A stretch of DNA of 64,000 nucleotides from Piezodorus guildinii (lineage: Eukaryota > Arthropoda > Insecta > Hemiptera > Pentatomidae). Position numbers and translations under genes: made by a program. The notes under the pieces were generated by a model, which had not been told where the DNA came from, made no database searches, and was given only the letters and a program-made list of their open reading frames with translations. Shown here piece after piece: positions 51,470-62,239 of this stretch. Where the stretch lies: positions 22,072,880-22,136,879 of the forward strand of contig CM041295.1 of NCBI GenBank assembly GCA_023052935.1, given 5' to 3'. Every line of letters starts with the position of its first letter. The first letter of the stretch is position 1.

Positions 51470-52290
51470 GTATGTTTTCAGAATTGGAGAATAAAAATAA
51501 ATGGCAATAAATCCCACAAAATAACCTTTAATCTTCGTCGTAAACCTATGACATCCTGCCCTACAGTATTTTTTAATAACACTCCACTTCTCCCAGTTAA
51601 ACAGGTCCAATATCTAGGACTCCAACTGGATATACGTCTTGGAATCCTCATACAAGACTGAAACGAAAATATGTCCGACGATTTCGACTACTTCTTTACT
51701 TACTGGACAAACACTCAAACCTTCCGCTTAGCTACAGAAGACTTAAGACAGAAGACATGAGCTTTGGGGCTCTACTAAACCATCCAATTCTTCCCGTCTC
51801 CAATCCTGACAATCCAAAATCCTTCGAAATATCCTCCATGCCCTTTAGCTTGTCACGAATATACTCATCCATAAAGACCTTAATGACTTGGCCCAAACCA
51901 TATACCACTCCTTCCATGGTAAACTCTATTCCTACTCTAACACACTAGTTTAAATCCCTGATAATTCTTCAAGGTGTCTGAAAAAAAAAGATGGCCCCGG
52001 GTCCTTCTCGTTTAGCATAGTTTTTCAATGGGTAGTATCTCTATGTATGTGTGAATTACAACAGTTTAATATTAGGGGTACTCACTACGTTTGCTATAGC
52101 ATGCTATTTGTGTTATTTTGCTAAACCCGTCGAGTTTCTACAGTTATTTCCTGTATAAAATTGATGGGTTTAGCACAATAGCAAAAATAGCATGCTATAG
52201 CAAACGTAGTGAGTACCCCTAATGTATCAAATATATTAGATACAGTTGTAAATATCAATAAATATATGTATTTTAAAGAGGAAGAAGAAT
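51470..52290 (+). pseudogene. Jockey-1 LINE, split by a foldback MITE
   Basis: Encodes NWRIKINGNKSHKITFNLRR, KQVQYLGLQLDIRL, a degenerate SPSNSSRLQS/ILRNILHA block and a SRCLKKKRWPRVLL-like basic end, with many frame changes and deletions. The 3' UTR is interrupted at 52074-52220 and ends with ACAGTTGTAAATATC near 52260. It is older than the copies at 2.4 and 43.3 kb. Confidence 0.75.
52074..52220. mobile_element. foldback MITE, 147 bp
   Basis: Two ~55-bp arms, starting AGGGGTACTCACTACGTTTG and continuing CTATAGCATGCTATTT, are inverted copies with about three mismatches around a ~38-bp loop (52129-52166). The outer 36 bases are identical. Nearly the whole element can form a hairpin. No clear target-site duplication: TTAATATT precedes and AATGTATC follows. 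The superfamily is unassigned. Confidence 0.85.
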
Positions 52291-53555
52291 AAACATTTTA
52301 GGATAAGTTAGTTGCAAATAGGATGGGAAAATCAAAATTCAACAAGCCTACAGCCATCGAAGAGGCCGAAATTCAGTTATTGACACCTAGAATGAAGGGG
52401 GTTAGGAGATTTATTTGATGCTACGTTTATCAGAGTGATGTGAATGGATTCAATTTGGTGGTAACACGAGGCATCCCAATTGTTAATACGCTCCAATGGT
52501 TAAAACTGGCTTAACTAACCCTCAAGAGACATCCTCATCCTCTCCCAATAACCTCCACGCAATCCCAATTCCAATTATTATTGTAATTTTTGGTTTAAAT
52601 CCACTCGCTAAATCACAATTCATGTAATAGAATTTTTAATTATACGTGATGAGATAACTAACTCCCTGAAAGAAATTCGAACATATTACTAAGACGAATA
52701 AACGTTATACAAATTGTATGGATTACACTGAATAAAGCGTACTGCTTAAAAAGTAAAAAATGTCAGAGTATAGTTTATTTTTTTTTTATTACAAATGACC
52801 CTCTTGATTAAAAAAAAAAATCCAATTAGGTCATTGTACAATTTACATGAAATATACATTTAAAGATTAATTAAAATCTTACGCTTAAACTAAATAAATT
52901 TATCTTTAAGAACATTTCCATCTTCTCACCTGCCCTCCGCCCAAGTTTTTTAAAAATGTAGTATTTTCCTCCATTGTAAATTCGCATTCTCATTTGTATT
53001 TTCTGCATCTAAATGCTGTAATTTTTCAAACATTAAATGCTGAGGATCTTCTGGCAGTCTGTAGACTTCACATTTTACATTTGTTTTTATTCTTATAAGA
53101 GCAAGTTATAATACTTGTAATACTTGTTTTAATAGTTCTAATACTTGTTTGTACACCCGTTGTTAATCCACAGTCTTATGCTTTGTACTATACTTTGTCG
53201 TTTAGGTTGCTGATTCCGAGCAAACCATGGAACAAGGCTCACAGTTGGTTGTACCCCATAGTAGTAGTCTATCTCTCCTTTTCTCCAGTACGATTCTCCT
53301 CTTCTCCTTGTGGATAGGACACGACTGACCTCTTCTGATCTCTATTCTCATCCTCATCATCTCTAGCCCCCCCCCTTCTTTTCAAAAGTACTATTTTTTA
53401 GAAATTACCTGTTTCCTATTGGTAATAACAGAGGGCTGATATTGGAAGTGCCCGAAGTTTGCGGTCTAATATTTCTAATATCTTAAAGACGGCGTTGTAC
53501 GTCTTTATGATAATTCAATCGTTTGACCACCATTAATACTCTTGACGGCTGCAAC
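52291..53555. other. unassigned AT-rich stretch
   Basis: A short tandem repeat of TAATACTTGT units lies at 53110-53150. Nothing else recognised. Confidence 0.4.
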
Positions 53556-53631
53556 AGGGGGGGGGACTACCAGGAAGTACTGCGGTAGGGGGGAAGGGGC
53601 ATGGGCAACCCCAGGGGAGGTAGGTAAACGT
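53556..53631 (-). repeat. short GC-rich repeat, minus copy of 12804-12890
   Basis: On the minus strand TTTACCTACCTCCCCTGGGG and GTACTTCCTGGTAGTCCCCC match the copy at 12804. Contains a G9 run on the plus strand. Confidence 0.5.
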
Positions 53632-53689
53632 CTTTTGAACTTTACCCGACAAAGGCTTATTTACTTGATTAATATTAAAATTAAATGGG

Positions 53690-53893
53690 GATTTACTCAC
53701 AACCTACCCCCGGGTGTGTGAGACCTGTCAGCCTACATGTGGCCACTCACAAAAATAGGCGTAGGGAGTGACGACCCTATCCTATAAAATTGCATCGAGT
53801 AACGTGGTGAGTATACTCCCAGGAGATTAAACCACGTGGGCAAGAGCCTACACAGCCTGTCCCGCCAGAGAGAGAAAAAAAAAAAAAAAAAGA
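53690..53893 (+). mobile_element. tRNA-derived SINE (SINE-1), 5'-truncated
   Basis: Begins in the body at GGGGATTTACTCACAACCTA, keeps CCCCCGGGTGTGTGAGAC and GGCGTAGGGAGTGACGACCC, and ends at CCTGTCCCGCCAGAGAGAG plus an A-run. The tRNA-derived head with A- and B-boxes is absent. 53921-53937 after it repeats the start of the motif at 12804. Confidence 0.85.
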
Positions 53894-53945
53894 GCGAATA
53901 TTAAAATTACCTAATAATGAATTTACCTACTCCCCTTAGTATTTC

Positions 53946-53948
<3 letters not shown>

Positions 53949-54028
<80 letters not shown>
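53949..54028. repeat. long (TA)n microsatellite
   Basis: About 40 TA units. The open frame running across it is an artefact. Confidence 0.95.
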
Positions 54029-54032
<4 letters not shown>

Positions 54033-54999
54033 CAGGGTATGGTTAACTGTTTTTAAATCCACAAATTGTAGTCCTATAAAATCTCAGTCCCCATTCCCTG
54101 GTCCGTATGCGTTCCATATCATAGCTAAACTTTAGATAAATTTCACACTTACTCGACCCATCCAAAATATATCTAAATTTGTTGCTAAACGTCCAAATAT
54201 ACATTTTGACCGTAGCAAAGTTGGCCCTGTGTTTGAATATGCAAATTCAAGGGTATTTAGGTTTGTCATGCCGAAGAAAATACTGTTTACTACGTCACCT
54301 TCAAACAAATAAAGCTACTAATCCAATTTAAATTCATATTTCTTAACGAGTTAGTTAACCTTGCATAATAGTACACTTACTTGCCGGGGAAACACATTTA
54401 TTCATAATTGTGTCTGTTTATAAAATTATTTCTTATGAATAAAACAATGGATGGACAGAGACGTTAAAAAAAATCTGATTCTTTAATCTGTCAATCAAAA
54501 ATTATCCTTGAGATTTATTGTCAAACACTTCTTAATATATTAATCAAGTTAATATGGGTCAAGCTATTCGAAATTGTCCAGACCTTACCGCTCGACATTT
54601 GTGTGAGTTTTTCTCTATCCTTTCGTTAATATATTTAGTCGCGTCAATGAAACCATAAAACAGGAAATCATAGAAAGTCCTCAGAAACAGCTCCGATTTT
54701 AATCATTTTTTTTTTAATATTTGTTTTTTTATATTAAGCAAAATCAGAAACCTTTCAAAGGGGAAATAATTATTTATATTGTTTAAACACTATGTATGTT
54801 TATTAAATATGAAAACATGTTTCGCACCGTTATTTTTTATTAAAACTAAACAAAAATATAAAGCAAGCAACTTTTTCAATTTTCCATCATAGTGAATAAA
54901 ATTAGTTGACCTTTGAGAATTCCTTCCAGTCTGTCAATTTTTGTTTTTATTTTTACAAAAGAAAATTTAACTTTCAACAATATTTTGTGTTTTTGTAAC
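54029..54999. other. unassigned AT-rich stretch
   Basis: Nothing recognised. Confidence 0.35.
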
Positions 55000-55444
55000 T
55001 TAATCTTCGAATGGTGGGTGATTGTTACAGTCACTTCTACTGCATACAATGCAAGGGGGTAAGCAGTACATACAAATTTTCTGCAGCCACACGCTGTACC
55101 CTATTTTACAAGAGCAAAATATAATTTTCAAGTCGTTTATTGGTGCTGCAAGTTGCGTCATTTTGATTGGTTACAAATAATTATCTAATTTACCAACCCC
55201 AGTTTTCGGGAGATGTTAAATTATTATTTTTCGATTGTTGAACTTGCAGGTGCTCTCTTTTAATATGTTGTTTTGCTGTTGGAGGTATTGAACTGATTTG
55301 TACGCTCTTATCTTTTGAAGCTAATGGTATAAAATGCTTGTATCGCAGTTTATTCAAGTTTTTGGCAGTTTTAGCTTCATATATGGTGAGAATACTATAA
55401 ATACCTCCATTAACAATTATTTCCTCACTTTGTTCTTGAATCAT
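55000..55444 (-). pseudogene. broken Cys-rich ORF of a repetitive arthropod family
   Basis: The minus frame 55444-55190 encodes 84 residues with LNKLRYKHFIPL, then ISSIPPTAKQHIKREHLQVQ and a final NWGW. After a stop and frame change, a second frame (55161-55000, 53 codons) contains IIFCSCKIGYS, ICMYCLPPCIVCSRSDCNN, a regular Cys array. From memory, the order LRY - LPPT..A..H..R...Q - WGW - Cys-rich tail recurs in a multicopy gene family of unknown function in arthropod genomes. The Cys spacing suggests zinc binding. Inactivated by the frameshift; it could be a piece of a mobile element. Confidence 0.55.
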
Positions 55445-56048
55445 ATAAGTTTCATATAACCATATAAAATTATTTTATATTCTATTTTATAATCGGGCAA
55501 ATACTTCAAAATAGTAAAATTAGTCCTTTTCGTGCGTATCGTACACACTAATTTGTTTTTAATTTTAAGTTCAGAAATGATTGGTTTATGTTGATAATTG
55601 TGTCCGATTGCATAGTTAACTATGAACCTTCTGTTTTAAATTATTCATTACTTTAGTCATTATTAATTATGTAAAAATTCGGATGTTCGCACAAGATTTT
55701 CCAAGGATATTTTAAACCATCATTTAGGAAAGCGGCGATGAACAACAAACGACCCTTTGTTGGGAAAGGCAACAATTACCAGCTCTGTTGCCCTAAAAGA
55801 GTTAAATTTAAGAGCGGAGGGGGGTGTTGGAAGGATCAATTAGAGCTGGCTGGATGATCGAAATATTATAAAAGTAAGGAGATTGGAGGGTTACTGGAGT
55901 GCCGCTGGAGGGCTCTGGAGATGGGCATTCATTAAGGGAGAATACTCAGGGGGTCATTATAGCCAGCACTTTAAGGAAGACCCTGGAAGGCTGGAACCTC
56001 TGTCCGTCCCCTCACGCAATCATATTGGCTTAGTTATTTTCATCGCCT
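55445..56048. other. unassigned, GC-richer segment before the tandem duplication
   Basis: 55780-56048 is richer in G+C and has a TATAAAAG at 55867-55874. An open frame from 55883 (64 codons, ending in a hydrophobic LVIFIACCLFPLWPF stretch) begins with TTG, so it has no supported start. No family recognised. Confidence 0.3.
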
Positions 56049-56394
56049 GCTGCCTCTTTCCATTGTGGCCTTTTTAAACAAAGGGATTCTCAAAGAGGTC
56101 CCTCACAGACGTTTTATTTTGGTTCTATAGGAGGAAAATGCATCCCCGCGAAAACGTTGAATCCTCCAGAAACACAGAAAGAAGTAGTAACAGCTCTGGA
56201 TTACAATCCAACTACACTACCTAGTTACAGTACAACTTATTTTTATAAGGTCATGTTCATCAATTTTGCTTGAAATAATTTGGAGTTTGGGGTCTCTACT
56301 TAGATACATATTTCAATGACACCTGAGTCTCCATACAAATATAAAAGAAATGGAAATGAAATGAAAAGTAATTTTATTCCAGGACTAGTAGTAG

Positions 56395-57175
56395 GTAAAT
56401 AAGTATAATTCTGACCAACAATCATTCTGACCTTTACATTCCTACCCATAGAACAACAACTTTTGATCATTCCTTTTTTATCCGCTCTGCAAATCTCTGG
56501 AATTCCCTACCTACTCACATCCGCCATGCTTTTTCTCTATCATCATTCAAGTCCCAACTGTTCCAATACCTCCTGTATTCCCAAATAGACGCCCAACAGC
56601 AATGACTGTTTATATCAAACATCAGATTTTGAATGTATAAAGGAAATATTATTGAATGTATAAGGAAATATTACATTTTTTTGAATGTATAAAGGAAATA
56701 TTATTTATTGCTCATACCTAACTTAATTTAATAATCTTTTTAAATTTAGTTTTGTTCAGCAAATGTATTCATCTGAAGAAGTTTATTTATTTTACTCTTT
56801 TGTTTTATTGTATAGATATATTTCTTTTTTAATTTATTACGTGTATATAGGTATAAGTGAACTATTGACTTTTGTATTGATTCATTATTGTGTATATATT
56901 TTATTGTAATTTTATGTTGTGTAAATATTGTATGAATGTAGTATGTTTGATATCATTCAGCAATACTATTAATGTCCGAAATGGGACAGATTGTAAAATT
57001 TTCTCAATAAAAAAAAAAAAAAAAAAAAAAAAAATTTATTACTTCTTACACCACTGTAAATAAGAATTAATCATGATCATTTGGTCTTTTGGCCAGATAC
57101 ACTGTATACCTTAATTGTACATATTTGTTGTTCTTAAGGGACTAAATTCCAGAATAAATATTATTTTCTATTGTA
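56395..57175 (+). pseudogene. CR1-like LINE (LINE-C) C-terminus and 3' UTR, unit 1
   Basis: Reads HSDLYIPTHRTTTF, FIRSANLWNSLPTHIRHAFS and SSFKSQLFQYLLYSQIDAQQ, the C-terminus of the ORF seen at 32258-32695 (minus). A Jockey-type tail (GTCCGAAATGGGACAGATTG with 26 A, ending 57032) is followed by the LINE-C end GGGACTAAATTCCAGAATAA (57138). The Jockey-type tail may be a nested insertion. No catalytic part. Confidence 0.72.
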
Positions 57176-57179
57176 TTTT

Positions 57180-57193
57180 AAAATTGGGCAATG
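57180..57193 (+). repeat. target-site duplication of the I-clade LINE, left copy
   Basis: AAAATTGGGCAATG here recurs at 61769-61782, right after the poly(A) of the element in unit 2. The ATG that seems to start the reverse-transcriptase ORF is the last triplet of this flanking sequence. Confidence 0.8.
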
Positions 57194-58450
57194 CACTCTT
57201 TCTCTGTCATCGAACCTCGTGGCCTCTTCCTCGTTTTCCATCTCGACAATTTACTGTGTTCCTCAGAAATACTTACAGCATTTGGAGAGCGCGAACGAGT
57301 GTTAGCTGTATTGCTCGATGTTGAAAAAGCCTTCGATCGAGTTTGGAGATGGCTCATCATCTCCTCTCTACAGAAGTGTGGTATTCATGGTCCTATTCTT
57401 TCCTTTATTCGGCATTACCTGCGAGACCGGTCGTTCAGAGTGCGTTGCGGAAATACAATGTCATCTCGTTTTGTTCAAGAGAATGGTGTTCCCCAAGGAG
57501 GTGTCCTTAGTCCTATTCTATTTTGTTTAGCTTTCAATGGCGTCCTAGGTAATATTCACCCACCAGTCCAGGCACTGCTATTTGCGGATGACCTATTGCT
57601 TTGTGTTCGAGGCAAACAAATTACTGAACTCACCAAATCGATGCAGTCTGCGCTCCATACTGTGGAGAACTGGTGTTCAAACAACGGTTTTAAAATTTCC
57701 TCAGCCAAATCTACAGCAATCATCTTCGCAAAACGGGCAGCAAACATCTCTCAACCTTTATCTCTTTTAATAGACGGGCAAAGGATAAATGTAGTAGAAA
57801 AGGTCAAGTACCTGGGGGTTACGTTTGACAGTCGCCTATCCTGGGGCCCGCACATCCGTGAGGTCAAAGCCTCTTGTATACGAGCACTCAACTTACTTCG
57901 GATGGTCACAAACACGGCTTGGGGGGGAGACCGTATGGCTATGCTAAGATTATTTAGAGTGGTTCTACGGAATAGGGTAGAATACGGAGCATGTGCATAC
58001 GGATCTGCCGATCCGACTCGTCTAAATGCGCTTAGAGTGATCGTTACTACGGGGCTGAGGACAGCCATCGGCGCGTTTCGTTCTAGCCCCATTATCAGTC
58101 TCTTCGGCGAAGCCGGGGAGTTGCCATCCCATTATCGCCGACAACAAATGGAGGTTAAATACTTCCTTAAAGTTCTCGCAAACCCTCATCACCCACTAAA
58201 ACCTCAATTTCTTCTTTCTTTGCGAGAACGGCCGCTGATGCCTACTCTTCCCTCTCGGGTCCACGACGCGATTCTGCCTTTCCGCCAGAGTTTAGAGCAG
58301 CTATACCCCATCGGGCCGTCCCCTATACCTCCCTGGTCCGTCCCTTCTATCCATTGTCAACTGTCTCTCACACGACTTCCAAAACTCACGACTCCACCAA
58401 AAGTATACCAGCAAGAATTTTTAGAGCTTATCCAAAGGTACCATAATGTT
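57194..58450 (+). pseudogene. I-clade LINE reverse transcriptase, unit 1 (cut by duplication junction)
   Basis: The open frame 57191-58675 (494 codons) carries LLDVEKAFDRVW at about residues 41-52 (motif A, catalytic Asp), NGVPQGGVLSPILF at 98-111 (motif B') and LLFADDLLLC at 129-138 (motif C). SAKSTAIIFAKR and KYLGVTFDSRLSWGPH follow. All polymerase residues are present. With seven G at about 57922 the frame stays open through the thumb. At 58450 the element stops at the duplication junction, and the last ~74 codons are unrelated sequence (same as 56049 onward). Hence RNase H is lost. The N-terminal endonuclease is also missing; the element is 5'-truncated. Confidence 0.88.
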
Positions 58451-58796
58451 GCTGCCTCTTTCCATTGTGGCCTTTTTAAACAAAGGGATTCTCAAAGAGG
58501 TCCCTCACAGACGTTTTATTTTGGTTCTATAGGAGGAAAATGCATCCCCGCGAAAACGTTGAATCCTCCAGAAACACAGAAAGAAGTAGTAACAGCTCTG
58601 GATTACAATCCAACTACACTACCTAGTTACAGTACAACTTATTTTTATAAGGTCATGTTCATCAATTTTGCTTGAAATAATTTGGAGTTTGGGGTCTCTA
58701 CTTAGATACATATTTCAATGACACCTGAGTCTCCATACAAATATAAAAGAAATGGAAATGAAATGAAAAGTAATTTTATTCCAGGACTAGTAGTAG

Positions 58797-59577
58797 GTAA
58801 ATAAGTATAATTCTGACCAACAATCATTCTGACCTTTACATTCCTACCCATAGAACAACAACTTTTGATCATTCCTTTTTTATCCGCTCTGCAAATCTCT
58901 GGAATTCCCTACCTACTCACATCCGCCATGCTTTTTCTCTATCATCATTCAAGTCCCAACTGTTCCAATACCTCCTGTATTCCCAAATAGACGCCCAACA
59001 GCAATGACTGTTTATATCAAACATCAGATTTTGAATGTATAAAGGAAATATTATTGAATGTATAAGGAAATATTACATTTTTTTGAATGTATAAAGGAAA
59101 TATTATTTATTGCTCATACCTAACTTAATTTAATAATCTTTTTAAATTTAGTTTTGTTCAGCAAATGTATTCATCTGAAGAAGTTTATTTATTTTACTCT
59201 TTTGTTTTATTGTATAGATATATTTCTTTTTTAATTTATTACGTGTATATAGGTATAAGTGAACTATTGACTTTTGTATTGATTCATTATTGTGTATATA
59301 TTTTATTGTAATTTTATGTTGTGTAAATATTGTATGAATGTAGTATGTTTGATATCATTCAGCAATACTATTAATGTCCGAAATGGGACAGATTGTAAAA
59401 TTTTCTCAATAAAAAAAAAAAAAAAAAAAAAAAAAATTTATTACTTCTTACACCACTGTAAATAAGAATTAATCATGATCATTTGGTCTTTTGGCCAGAT
59501 ACACTGTATACCTTAATTGTACATATTTGTTGTTCTTAAGGGACTAAATTCCAGAATAAATATTATTTTCTATTGTA
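58797..59577 (+). pseudogene. CR1-like LINE (LINE-C) C-terminus and 3' UTR, unit 2
   Basis: Same as 56395-57175 with a constant offset of 2402, including the 26-A run at 59410-59436. Confidence 0.72.
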
Positions 59578-59595
59578 TTTTAAAATTGGGCAATG

Positions 59596-60331
59596 CACTC
59601 TTTCTCTGTCATCGAACCTCGTGGCCTCTTCCTCGTTTTCCATCTCGACAATTTACTGTGTTCCTCAGAAATACTTACAGCATTTGGAGAGCGCGAACGA
59701 GTGTTAGCTGTATTGCTCGATGTTGAAAAAGCCTTCGATCGAGTTTGGAGATGGCTCATCATCTCCTCTCTACAGAAGTGTGGTATTCATGGTCCTATTC
59801 TTTCCTTTATTCGGCATTACCTGCGAGACCGGTCGTTCAGAGTGCGTTGCGGAAATACAATGTCATCTCGTTTTGTTCAAGAGAATGGTGTTCCCCAAGG
59901 AGGTGTCCTTAGTCCTATTCTATTTTGTTTAGCTTTCAATGGCGTCCTAGGTAATATTCACCCACCAGTCCAGGCACTGCTATTTGCGGATGACCTATTG
60001 CTTTGTGTTCGAGGCAAACAAATTACTGAACTCACCAAATCGATGCAGTCTGCGCTCCATACTGTGGAGAACTGGTGTTCAAACAACGGTTTTAAAATTT
60101 CCTCAGCCAAATCTACAGCAATCATCTTCGCAAAACGGGCAGCAAACATCTCTCAACCTTTATCTCTTTTAATAGACGGGCAAAGGATAAATGTAGTAGA
60201 AAAGGTCAAGTACCTGGGGGTTACGTTTGACAGTCGCCTATCCTGGGGCCCGCACATCCGTGAGGTCAAAGCCTCTTGTATACGAGCACTCAACTTACTT
60301 CGGATGGTCACAAACACGGCTTGGGGGGAGA
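59596..60331 (+). pseudogene. I-clade LINE reverse transcriptase, unit 2 (frameshifted)
   Basis: Identical in translation to unit 1 up to the G-run. With six G at about 60324 instead of seven, the frame runs into a stop at 60346-60348 after WGETVWLC. Polymerase motifs A, B' and C are all upstream and intact. The rest of the protein continues in the next frame from 60332. One base separates this from a longer open frame. Confidence 0.88.
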
Positions 60332-61652
60332 CCGTATGGCTATGCTAAGATTATTTAGAGTGGTTCTACGGAATAGGGTAGAATACGGAGCATGTGCATA
60401 CGGATCTGCCGATCCGACTCGTCTAAATGCGCTTAGAGTGATCGTTACTACGGGGCTGAGGACAGCCATCGGCGCGTTTCGTTCTAGCCCCATTATCAGT
60501 CTCTTCGGCGAAGCCGGGGAGTTGCCATCCCATTATCGCCGACAACAAATGGAGGTTAAATACTTCCTTAAAGTTCTCGCAAACCCTCATCACCCACTAA
60601 AACCTCAATTTCTTCTTTCTTTGCGAGAACGGCCGCTGATGCCTACTCTTCCCTCTCGGGTCCACGACGCGATTCTGCCTTTCCGCCAGAGTTTAGAGCA
60701 GCTATACCCCATCGGGCCGTCCCCTATACCTCCCTGGTCCGTCCCTTCTATCCATTGTCAACTGTCTCTCACACGACTTCCAAAACTCACGACTCCACCA
60801 AAAGTATACCAGCAAGAATTTTTAGAGCTTATCCAAAGGTACCATAATGTTAATGTTTATTACACAGACGGCTCTAGGGGAGAACTAGGCGCTGGAGCTG
60901 CAGTTGTGAGTGAGGCCCAAGTTAACATGTTTGCCCTCCCTTCTATATCGAGTAGCTATACCGCCGAAGTAACTGCCATCCTCCAGTCCCTCCTTCTTCG
61001 CCAGCAATCTTCCTCTCAAGTAATCATATGCACCGATTCCCTCTCCACTCTCTCCTCTATCCGTAACATATATTCCTCTGACTATCTCATCCAAAGAATT
61101 CATACCACACTTGCATCCTTTCCCTCCCGGGTCAACATTGTTTTCTTCTGGGTTCCAGGACATTGTGGGATCTTGGGGAACGATCGGGCTGATTTAGCGG
61201 CACGTCACGCGGTTTCCGAGGGTCTTGAACTTCAAGGTGTGAGCCTGCCTGACCTTGTCACTTCAATTCGATCTAGCATATTGGGTTGCTGGCAGCGGGA
61301 GTGGGCGGCCCTCGAGAACAATAAGCTTCGCCTTATTCGGCCCCGCGTTGGCCCTTGGGGGTCTTCCTGCCGGCCGTCTCGACGCGAAGAGGTTGTGCTC
61401 GCGCGACTTCGTATAGGACACTCTAGGTTGACCCACGGTTATCTCATGGCCCGTGGACATCCGCCTCTCTGTCGATCATGTCAGGTTCCTCTCTCAATAC
61501 TCCACATCCTCACAGAATGCCGACAATATACCGCTTCACGTATTCTTTTCAACCTCCCCACCGATCTGTCGCTTCTTCTCTCTGATTCCTCTCCTCATAT
61601 AACTAACATCATTCGCTTCCTAAAGTCAAACCATCTTTACTCTCAGATCTAA
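60332..61652 (+). pseudogene. I-clade LINE thumb, RNase H and C-terminal Zn-like motif
   Basis: Continues the frame after the G-run: GGDRMAMLRLFRVVLRNRVE (connection), then from about 60853 VYYTDGSRGELGAGAAVV, SYTAEVTAILQSLL, VIICTDSLSTLSSI and FFWVPGHCGILGNDRADLAA. These are the four RNase H motifs with catalytic Asp, Glu, Asp and Asp. The C-terminus has CRSCQVPLSILHILTEC, a CCHC-like motif. Ends at TAA 61650-61652. The Met at 60276 is out of the native frame and is not a real start. Confidence 0.88.
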
Positions 61653-61737
61653 ACTATACTCTCACTCTACTCCTATAATCATGTAACCTGTGTCTAACGG
61701 TGTAAAGGCGAACATGACCCTGGTGGTTGTCGCCTCG

Positions 61738-61768
<31 letters not shown>

Positions 61769-61775
<7 letters not shown>

Positions 61776-61782
61776 GGCAATG
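61769..61782 (+). repeat. target-site duplication of the I-clade LINE, right copy
   Basis: AAAATTGGGCAATG after the poly(A), matching 57180-57193 and 59582-59595. The run of A makes its left edge uncertain by a few bases. Confidence 0.8.
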
Positions 61783-62239
61783 AAAAAAAAATTATATTCA
61801 TTCATAGTATGATATCTAGAATTAAAAAATCACAATTGCTGCAGAGGCTAAAAATCACCATATGGAATAACGGAAGGTATTGGATAAGTTGTGATTTGAA
61901 TTATGATAGAGATGTTGCATGGTGTACATAAGAGGGTAGTGATTTTCAGAGGGCTGTTAAGCGGAACGAATATCAGTTTTAATGATGGAGTTTTTTGTTG
62001 ACCGTTGAGAAATTAGAAGAGGAAGATAGTTGGAGATGCGGTCATTAAAATAGCACTTGTTTTAATGTGTGTTTCTATTTAATGACCGTTCCTCCAACCA
62101 TCTTCCTCTTCAAAATCAGTTTTAGATCTACGCGTAGAAACGCGCGATCTGGTTTCAATGGAGTGGACTGATGCTTTAAATTTCTTTGTTTCTATTTATG
62201 AGATAGAACTAATTTAAAGATTAAATTAAATACTTCAAC
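61783..62239. pseudogene. decayed LINE-C pieces with an inverted repeat
   Basis: On the minus strand around 62000-61880 a degenerate FIRSA..P.ENHYPLMYTMQH block resembles the LINE-C C-terminus. The arms 62019-62053 and 62075-62109 are inverted copies of one another (GAGGAAGATAGTTGGAG and its counterpart), with about four mismatches and a 21-base spacer. Nothing functional. Confidence 0.45.

Larger units (their letters stand above)
56049..58450 (+). repeat. tandem duplication, unit 1 (2402 bp)
   Basis: From GCTGCCTCTTTCCATTGTGG at 56049 to TACCATAATGTT at 58450, this block is repeated directly at 58451-60851. The coordinate offset is 2402 up to a G-run at about 57922 (seven G here, six in unit 2) and 2401 after it, so no other net indel exists. 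By eye no substitution was noticed. Each unit holds a LINE-C 3' end and the first part of an I-clade LINE. Confidence 0.92.
58451..60851 (+). repeat. tandem duplication, unit 2 (2401 bp)
   Basis: Direct repeat of 56049-58450. Unlike unit 1 it continues at its right end into the native downstream sequence (AATGTTTATTACACAGACGG), so this junction is the original one. The new junction at 58450/58451 shows at most one base of shared sequence. Confidence 0.92.
59596..61768 (+). mobile_element. I-clade non-LTR retrotransposon, 5'-truncated, unit 2
   Basis: A 2.17-kb element from CACTCTTTCTCTGTCATCGA to the poly(A) at 61739-61768. It holds a reverse transcriptase, an RNase H and a CCHC-like C-terminus; the order RT-RNase H is typical of the I clade (I, Nimb and relatives). 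The 3' UTR ends with a small hairpin (GGCGAACA ... TGTCGCC, 61706-61735) just before the poly(A). Flanked by AAAATTGGGCAATG at 59582-59595 and 61769-61782. Good preservation suggests recent activity of the family. Confidence 0.88.

Noticed and set aside
53917..54135. 72-codon plus-strand frame with Ile-Tyr repeats
   Set aside because: Runs through the (TA)n tract at 53949-54028; no coding signal on either side.
57191..58675. A complete 494-residue gene
   Set aside because: The ATG is in the target-site duplication and the last ~74 codons lie beyond the duplication junction, so neither end is native.
60276..61652. A gene starting at the Met of 60276
   Set aside because: The first residues (MYTSTQLTSDG) are the wrong frame of the reverse-transcriptase region; the native frame joins only after the G-run at about 60324.
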